Assembly: GCA_039583875.1 (NCBI GenBank)
Contig: CM077165.1
Span: 64,344,757-64,408,756 of the forward strand
DNA from: Platanthera guangdongensis
Taxonomy: Eukaryota; Streptophyta; Magnoliopsida; Asparagales; Orchidaceae
Direction: 5' to 3'
DNA: 64,000 nt
Shown here: positions 56,919 through 64,000 of the stretch, piece after piece
How positions within the stretch are numbered: position 1 is the first letter of the stretch
Layout: the number at the start of each line of letters is the position of its first letter
Program-made: the position numbers and the translations under genes
Notes under the pieces: generated by a model
Seen by the model: the letters and a program-made list of their open reading frames with translations, nothing else
The model's database searches: none
What the model was told of the DNA's origin: nothing

Positions 56919-58437
56919 TGTTGGAACACCCTATTACTAATTTGGGTCAGGATCACTATGTCTCTAGGAAACCTGTTTTTGACCTCCTGTATAGATCTAA
57001 AGGTCAATTAAAATTGAGTCTAAGAGTTAGAAGTCTAGGTTTGGAAGCTGCCCTTAAGATCAAGAATTTTCAGTTTGATACCAAGTCATATTGTCGAGCT
57101 CAGCACGACGATTCGTCGAACTCCAATCGACAATCGTCTAGCTCAACTTCGACAGATCGTCGAACTCCATTCGACGATCACCGAGCTCAACTACAACAAA
57201 TCGTCGAACTCCATTCGACGATCTGCTAGCTCAGTTTGACGATCTTGACTCAGTATTGGATCTCTATCTCTGAGCTCAGTTCGACGATCTTTGAGCTCAG
57301 ATCGACGATTTTTGTTGCTGTATAAGTCCAAATCGCTGAGCTCAGTTCGACGATAACAGAGCTCAGTTCGACATTTTCTGATGAGTTAAAGGATTTTTCA
57401 AGATTCAAATTCAAGAGTTATTCAGTAATTAATTCAGAAGATTTTCTAGTCGTTTTCATTTATTCTGGACCAAGTTTCAAGGGATTATCAAGGAATGTTT
57501 CCTTGGACTTTCCCACAGAAGACATTTGCAATTAAGGATGCAATTAATGACAGGCCAACGGCTATTCTTGACAGAGGATGATTTTCTATTCAGTACCAGA
57601 GAATAAAATACAAGATTTTTGAATCTCTCTATCACTCAGAACACAGACAAGAAGAACAAGAACAAGATATTCTCTGTCTCAAAGAATTCTCTCAAGAACA
57701 CACACAAAAGGAGATCAACAAATCTGAAATCCTCTGATCTCTTGTGATTCAAGTGTTCAAGGCCAACATCTTTCAAAGACTCCAGACACCTAACATTTCA
57801 GCTGGTGTTGAAATCATCATTTGCTGGAGATCAACTTCTGAAGGCCTATCACCCTACAGCAAAGCTTCATTTCCTGAACATCTCAAGAACTCAGGGGGAG
57901 CTTTGACAACATTAAATCCACATAGTCTTCTCAGCTGCTCTGAGAAAGAGAAGACTTCCATCATTCTCTCATCCCCATCTCTATAAAGGGTTTTTCAAAC
58001 TCCCTTCAAAAGTTTGAGCTTGGTTTTTGAGCACCTTGTCAAAAGCTCATTGGTGGCAAGACACCTGATCAAAAAATCTGATTTGGTTTTTGAGCACCTT
58101 ATCAAAAGCTCATTGGTGCCTAGGACACCTGATCAACTCATCCTGCAGTGGATTCCTACCTAGGGTGGTAGAAGAGTGGATGTACCCAAGTTTAGGGGAA
58201 CCACTATAGCTCCTTGTGTCTTCTGGCTTCCTTGTCTTTATCTTTTGTTTCTGGCTGTGATTGTTTTGTGATTAGTTTAGATCTGTGATTAATTTCTATT
58301 GTAGGTTATTTTGTGATTAGAATTAATAGTAGCTTCCATGTTCACTCAGATTACAACAATTGTTGTAAAAAGTTTTCAAGCACCATATACTCTATTAACC
58401 CCCCCTCTAGAGTATATCAGATCTAGCTGCACTTTCA
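56919..58437 (+). repeat. 3' LTR of J
   Basis: 1,519 bp. The first 200 bp differ from the 5' LTR at about a dozen positions, mostly C/T or G/A, while distal parts differ less. Palindrome cluster at 57100-57380. Ends CACTTTCA, then target duplication CCATA. Confidence 0.93.
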
Positions 58438-60125
58438 CCATATACCGACTTACTCGGCCAACAACATAAGCAATGTCAGGCCTCGTAATCGTCGACTAGA
58501 TAAGACTCACAACCAGAGCCCAAAACACCAAAGGATATGTAAGAATCCTCCTCTTATCCCGCCGAAGTTTGATGCCCGGATCAAAAGGAGTAGAGATACT
58601 CTTCCCCTCCCGTATGCTGAACCGCTGAACGATCTGTTCTGGATAGCCCTTCTGGGACACGAGTATGCTGCTCTCTTTCCTTTCCACCTCAAGTGTTAGG
58701 AAATGGTGGAGCTCACCCAAATCCTTCATCTCAAACCTTATAGCTAGCTCTACCCTGAGCCTAGCTACCTCCTCCTTGGAGTTTCTCGTGATGATCATGT
58801 CATCCATGTAAAATAGCACCAAGAACAGAAGCACCACCTTCTTCTTGACGAAAAGCTCGACTCTGAATTTGAAGCAAGATAACCGCAGAACTGGAGGTAT
58901 TCTGCAATCTTCCCATACCAGGCTCGATGATCCTGCTTCAAACTATAGATAGCTTTCTGGGGCTTGCAGACGTAGTCCGGATGTTCTTTTGATACGTATC
59001 CATGTGGATGATCCATGAAGATATCTTTGTCGATCTCCCCGTAAAGAAAGGCATTCTTTACATCTAGCTGCAACATCTTCCAGCCCTGGTAAGCTGCCAA
59101 GGCCTTCACCACCCGAACTGAATTCATCTTCGCCACAGGACAGAACGTCTCCTCATAGTCATCACCGTACTATTGTGAAAAGCCTCAAGCTACAAGACAT
59201 TCCATGTACAACTCAATTCTTCCATCCGCCTTATTCTTCAGCTTGTATACCCACTTGCAAGTCACAAGAGTAATGCCATCCACCTTGGGAACAAGGTCCC
59301 AGGACTCATTCTTCTTGAGAGCAGCCATCTCCTTATCCATGACATCATCCCACTCCTTGAATACAGTGGCTTCAACAAAGTTTGAAAGCTCCCGCACATC
59401 CAAGGGGCCTGCGAAGAAATAAGAGACAAAGCTCACCATGTTTCCTTTGCAATAATGAGCTGGTGGCTTGATGGTCGTCTTCGATCTCCGAAGAGCCTGC
59501 TCCTTGCTCACCACCTCCGCTGCTTCTTTAGAACCAGCTCCATTCCCGGGCACAATTGGAACATCGCTCCCCCTGCTTCCTAAACCAGAAGCCTCTGCCC
59601 AAGATCTAAAAACACCTAGATCTCCTAGTGATACAGGTAGCTCCACCTGAAGATCTTCAACAGCCTTCTTCTGTCCTTCATCAGCCCGGCTCTCCTGCAG
59701 CTCAACAGAGATAACTCCATACAATGTTAGTTCAACATAGACCATGTCTCTAGATAAAACGAACTTCCTTATCGCAGGATCCATGCAATTCCATCCCTTC
59801 TTTTGCTCGTCAAAGCCCACAAAGACAAGCTTCCTCGCCTTTGCATCAAGCTTGGTCATCTAAGCATCCGGGATATGTACATAACAGGTTGATCCAAACA
59901 CCCGAAGGTGTTTCATGCTCGGCTTCTCCTTGAACATCATTTCAACGGGAGACTTCATGTTGATCGAATATAAAGGCATCTGATTGATGACATAAGTTAC
60001 GCAGGACATTCCTTCAGCCCCAAAGGACCTGGGAATGCCCTTTGCATAAAGCCAGCACTTGTAGGGTTCTGTCAAATGATGGATCTTCCGCTCCACTACA
60101 CCATTTTGTTGTGGAGTTAAAATCT
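58438..60125 (-). pseudogene. Integrase-RT-RNase H part of Copia F
   Basis: Minus-strand pol continuing the RNase H at 45833-46410. From right to left: integrase core from TPQQNGVVERK (60090-60120) through MKHLRVFGSTCYVHIP and KLVFVGFDEQKKGWN; RT with FKEWDDVMDKEMAAL, WDLVPKVDG, LDVKNAFLYGEID and YMDD near 58800; then RPDIAYVVG at the J insertion. It has TAG between 59860 and 59859, stops near 59184, and a frameshift near 58840. H has cut its integrase at 60125, so the catalytic Asp residues and gag are not seen here. Motifs fit the Tork/Tnt1 group. Confidence 0.85.
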
Positions 60126-62121
60126 TGTTTTCAAGGCTAGCTAAACACCTAGAGGGGGGGGGGGGGGGTGAATTGGTTTTAGTGTTTATTTAAATTTTCT
60201 AACTTGTTATCAGATTTTTGTGCCTGGTGATTGGGTTAGTTATCAGCTTTCAAGAACATTCATGGACGACATAGCAATTTTATAGTGGTTCTCCAATCAT
60301 GGGTACATCCACTGTCCCTCTGCACCTACCTAACAATGTGTTAGATTCAGCTCTCCCTCCAAAACTCTGCTACTTAATAGCTTACAGCACAGATCCCGCA
60401 GGACCACATAGGTCACACAAACCTACAACTTAGGAACTAAGTCAACCACAGGTCACAAATACATATCACCTGACACAAAGCAAAACACAGGTTACTAAGA
60501 CCTCAGCCTTTATAACACAGGCTTACAACTCCAGATTCTTTCCTCTGCAGAACTTTTAGATCTGCTTCATTAGAATAGCTTCTGATCCTGCTATTACAGA
60601 TGAGGATTGCTTCCGCTATCTCTTTCCCAAGCAAGATTCTCTGTGCAGAAAAAATTCTTCAAGCTCGACAAAAATGACGAGGAAGAAGATGAAGTTCAAC
60701 CACACTTTTCGTTTTCAGAAAACCTAGACAAGGAATCGATTGATTACTCTGGACGATTTGCTTCTTTTTATTCTCTGAAGGCCAATTGAGCAGTGGGTCA
60801 AACCACCAGGATTGATGGCTGAGATTGAGCCATTCAACGCATGCTTTCCATTTAATCTTGATTCAACGGCTCTTTGATGTGTGTGGGCCCCATCACTTAA
60901 TGATGAAATATTCCTTGGAAAATGCAGAAGATGATGACAGCTGGCCACCAACGTCTCTGGAAGAATTTATGCAGTATTTGAATTTTGGTTGACTTTTTGA
61001 CTTTGCTGACATTAGCATGACACAACATCTGTGTACTTAGATAAAATTCAATCATTAGAACCAAAGGCATTGACTGAGTAGGTATCACTCAATGCCACAA
61101 CACTTAGACAAAATTCTGTCTATCTAGGTATTGAGCTCGACGAATGATGTGCTCCATTTGATGAACGACAAGCTCTGCTCGACGAAAGCATAAAATCAGT
61201 TTGATGAACTTTAGACTTTGTTTGACGAAATGCTAAACTCAGTTCGATGAACTTCAGCCTCAGTTCGACGAACTTTAAGCTCAGTTCGATGAAGCTGAGC
61301 TCTACGAAAGCCAAGCTGTCCACGCATTTGGACTTAGCCAAATTTCTAATTCAAGGTATTGAGAGCGTCGAGAGCGTTGAGAGCGTCGAGAGCGTTGAGT
61401 GAGCTTGCCTCACTCAATGCTATTTTCCTTGGCAATATTTCTGCACCTTGGTATTGAGAGAGTAAGCTCAAATCAACGCAAAACTACTTCACATAATTTT
61501 TCTGTTATCTGGCATTGAGTGAGTAAGCTACACTCAATGCCTGTAGACTTAGTCAACTCTTTGCTCAACGTTTCTGTGGAGTTGACTGGCACAGCAACAC
61601 TCAACGCTAAAAGCTATATGGCGTTGAGTGAGTAGACCACACTCAACGCCTGTGGACTTTGCCATTTTTTTAGCCAGTTTCTCTAGGCTATGACTAACTC
61701 AGCCTGACTCACAGTCTTTTAGCTGAATGGCATTGAGTGAGTAGACTACAGTCAACACATTTGTACTTACACAAATTTTTTGCAATCTAACAGTTAGGCT
61801 GAGATAGACTCAATGCTATTTGTTATATGGCATTGAGTGAGCTGTCCTCACTCAACATCTGTGGACTTAGGCAAATTACTACTAGACAATATTGAATCCA
61901 TATCTCTGGCAATGAGTAAGCTTACTCCACTCTACTCCTGTGGACTTAGTCGATTTTTGCTATGTACAACAACCACTAATTATGTCTGCATGTCCAATCA
62001 ATATGAAATGGACTAACTTGCACTCAAGACCTCAAATGCACATCAAATATAGTTGATGTATGTGACATTGCACTGTTTGACTTCTCACAAATCAGAGATA
62101 TTGGGAACAATGGACCCAACA
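60126..62121 (-). repeat. 3' LTR of Sirevirus-like Copia H
   Basis: 2.0 kb from TGTTTTCAAGGCTAGCTAAACACCT-type start to GGACCCAACA, followed by the minus-strand polypurine tract. The inner end matches LTR D. A run of 15 G lies at 60154-60168. A TATA-like TATAAAGG (minus) is near 60508. GAGCTCGACGAA-type motifs lie at 61130-61310 and GCRTTGAGTG hairpins at 61393-61950. Confidence 0.82.
61393..61950. repeat. Hairpin cluster GGCATTGAGTG/CACTCAATGCC in LTR H
   Basis: About six inverted repeats spaced near 100 nt. Examples: GCGTTGAGTGAG/CTCACTCAATGC at 61393-61420; GGCATTGAGTG/CACTCAATGCC at 61511-61541; GCGTTGAGTG/CACTCAACGC at 61621-61649. CTGTGGACTTAG usually follows each. Confidence 0.85.
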
Positions 62122-62573
62122 ATCTCCCCTTATTTGAAGAAGTCAAAACCTCATTTCTTTCCTTGGTCAATGACACACACAACCTATACAGAAAAATAAA
62201 TATTTAAATTTTGATAAGCTATAAGTGTACCTCATTTCCTGCCAGTATTATGGCATCACATACTCCCCATGTTTTACTGCAAGGTGTTTGTCCTTACTTG
62301 AGTGCCACATGTCTTTCTTTCCCCTTTGTCATCTCTCCCACTTACTATGTCTCCCCTTGCTAAGACCTTCTCTCTTCTCTCCCCACTTTTGACTTCTGCA
62401 GAATAGGCAGATGGGGGCTGACCCTTCCATTGGCTGACCTTCTCTCTTCTCTCTAGAGTAAGTTACTCCGCCCAATAGAAGCATCAGTGAACTGATACTA
62501 CTGGGGAGTCTATATGTCCAGCAAGAGGAACAATAACTGCACCCAAAAAAAATGCAAAAGGGATTGCTTGAAG
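62122..62573 (-). other. Polypurine tract and 3' non-coding region of H
   Basis: CTTCAAATAAGGGGAGAT on the minus strand at 62122-62139, then AT-rich and pyrimidine-rich sequence with no frame. Unlike D and J there is no trace of an env-like gene, so H may lack one. Confidence 0.65.
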
Positions 62574-63280
62574 TTATGCCAAGTTCAACATACCCAACTC
62601 AAATTTGAGGGTGTTGAACTTTGCTTCATCTAATGGCTTAGTGAAGATATCAGCCACTTACTTGTCTGTGGGGACAAACTCGAGACTGATGTATTCCTAC
62701 TCCACATGCTCCCTAATAAAATGATATCTTATTTCTATATGCTTAGTTCTACTTACCTAAAGGTTGTAATCCTGGAGCTGATGTTGGCTCCACAGCAGCT
62801 GAGCACAACAGCTACCTGCTGATATATATTCTGACTCAGCATTGGATATAACAACACTAGTTTGTTTTTTGCTACTTCAAGAAACTAGCCTTCTTCCTAA
62901 GAACTGACAGGTTCCCGTAGTGCTTTTCCTATCTTCTTTGCAACCTGCAAAGTCTGCATCTGAAAATCCTGTTAGATCAAAATCCATATTTCAAGGGTAC
63001 CATAGGCCAAGATCTGGTGTGCCCTTAAGATACCTCAAGATTCTCTTTGCAGCAGAGTAATGAGATTCTTTAGGGTAGGCCTAATACCTAGCACAGACAC
63101 ATGTGGCATACATGATGTCAGGCCTACTAGCATTCAGGTATAGAATGGAGCCAATTATCCCCCTATACAAAGACTCATCAATAGGTTTCCCTACATCATC
63201 TTTGCCTATAGACATACTTGATCCCATGGGAGTTCTCATGGTGGAGGCATTCTCCATACAATACTTTTTGATTAGCTCCC
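62574..63280 (-). pseudogene. RNase H and RT end of Copia H
   Basis: Minus-strand codons read MGSSMSIGKDDVGKPID, SILYLNASRPDIMYATC, RILRYLKGTPDLG, DLTGFSDADFAGCKEDRKST, GTCQFLG and DIFTKPLDEAKFNTLKFELGML, ending TAA at 62574-62576. Several nonsense codons and a frameshift interrupt it. The remainder upstream is beyond the C-family LTR inserted at 63281. It closely resembles pol of J. Confidence 0.8.
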
Positions 63281-64000
63281 TGATAAGTCCGATTTATATA
63301 GGGTTTTTCAGACTCATCTGGGCTAGTTTTCACGTGTTTGCACTTCACTTTTAGTTATATATCGTTCATATTTCTTCTTGTCTCTATTTTCATAGGAAGT
63401 ACACACTTAGGCCCAGGGTTGTGTATTTTTGTACTTTTATTATTTGTACTCCTTATTGTGCTCGTCTGGAATGTCTGCACATATCAGTGCTTGGTACAGG
63501 GTTCGTGTGCGTGTTCCGGGGATGTTTGGAAGCAGGAATACTGCGCACGCTCACTGGATATAGTGCGCACGACCACTGGTCGTGCGCCACTGCTCGTGCG
63601 CAACGTTCCTTGATTTCCAGAATCTTCCTGGGGTATGCGCACTATCACTAGACACAGTGCGCACAACCACTGGTCGTGCGCCACTGATCGTGTGCATTGA
63701 TTCCATATTTTTCCAAAATCTGCCTGGGGAAAACGCACTACCACTGGACATAGTGCGCACTACCACTGGTCGTGCGCCAATGATCGTGTGCATTATAATT
63801 TCTGCAATCTATAAATTCGCAGGTTCCGCCCTAATTCCGGATCGCTCATTTTTCCTCCGCTGTTTTCGTATCCGAGGAGGGATTCCGCCGTCCTCCTTCA
63901 ATCTCCACCATAGGGAGGTGCTCCGGGCAAGCTTTCACCGCCAAATCCAAGCCGGAGCTTCCTCTCGGCCTCCTCCTTCATCCTTGAGCTATAAGAAGAG
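63281..64000 (+). repeat. LTR of a second C-family element, cut by window end
   Basis: Begins TGATAAGTCCGATTTATATA and aligns with the reverse complement of 30249 to about 29430. It lies in the pol of H in the opposite orientation to C. It has three palindrome units and a TATA box at 63810-63817. Divergence from C is clearly higher than between the two LTRs of C. Confidence 0.88.
63560..63780. repeat. Three-unit ~95-bp dyad array in the second C-family LTR
   Basis: Dyad centres at about 63576, 63670 and 63766. The first has perfect arms GCGCACGACCA/TGGTCGTGCGC. The others carry one or two changes. TATAAATT follows 44 nt after the array region. Confidence 0.88.

Larger units (their letters stand above)
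46411..58437 (+). mobile_element. Sirevirus-like Copia J, complete 12.0 kb
   Basis: LTRs 46411-47927 and 56919-58437, primer site, gag, pol, large env-like ORF, polypurine tract and the 5-bp duplication CCATA. The gene order, long gag and third ORF fit the Sirevirus lineage. It interrupts the RNase H of F. Gag-pol carries several nonsense codons and a frameshift, so the copy is defective. Palindromes with TCGTCGA/TCGACGA arms occur in the LTRs, in gag and before the env-like ORF. Confidence 0.94.

Overview
The window is an intergenic stretch of a flowering-plant nuclear genome built almost wholly of nested LTR retrotransposons. I see no host gene, tRNA, rRNA or organelle insertion. The plant origin is inferred from the element types: Ty3 chromoviruses of Tekay type, a Tat/Athila-type element primed by tRNA-Asp, and Copia elements of Sirevirus type (iMet-type primer site, long gag, env-like third ORF). 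I cannot name the species. Labels used below are mine: A and B are Ty3 Tekay-like; C is a Tat/Athila-like gag-only element; D, E, H and J are Sirevirus-like Copia; F is a Tork-like Copia.

Layout. Positions 1-28618 are two copies of one roughly 15.8 kb segment in direct tandem, with the junction at 12809/12810. Each copy reads: LTR of B; about 450 bp unassigned; LTR plus shortened gag of E (plus strand); truncated 3' LTR and env-like gene tail of D (minus); 3' LTR, pol and gag of A (minus). In the second copy A runs on to a complete element (21384-37279, target duplication TCATC) inserted in the env-like gene of D. The 5' LTR of A holds a complete element C (28674-35042). D resumes at 37280-43876 with the env-like N-terminus, a protease stub, a long gag and an LTR. 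The right third is an old Tork-like Copia F (minus, 44333-60125) split by two Sirevirus-like insertions: J (plus, 46411-58437, target duplication CCATA, the most complete element here) and H (minus, from 60126). H is in turn cut by a second C-family LTR running off the right edge (63281-64000).

Coding state. Nearly all gag and pol genes are broken by nonsense codons, frameshifts or deletions. The best-kept are the 632-codon protease-RT-RNase H frame of A (25190-27088) and the 1006-codon env-like ORF of J (53736-56753), which is uninterrupted although gag-pol of the same element carries several breaks.

Most interesting structure. Every LTR family here has its own cluster of short inverted repeats. 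In C and F the cluster lies directly upstream of a TATAAATAG box. A 21-nt module with arms TCGTCGA and TCGACGA recurs in the Ty3 LTR of B and in the Copia element J. In J it occurs in both LTRs, inside gag as an in-frame heptapeptide repeat, and upstream of an internal TATA box before the env-like ORF. The LTR of D holds about twenty hairpins of different sequence separated by a near-constant spacer, a pattern that looks conserved in structure rather than in sequence.
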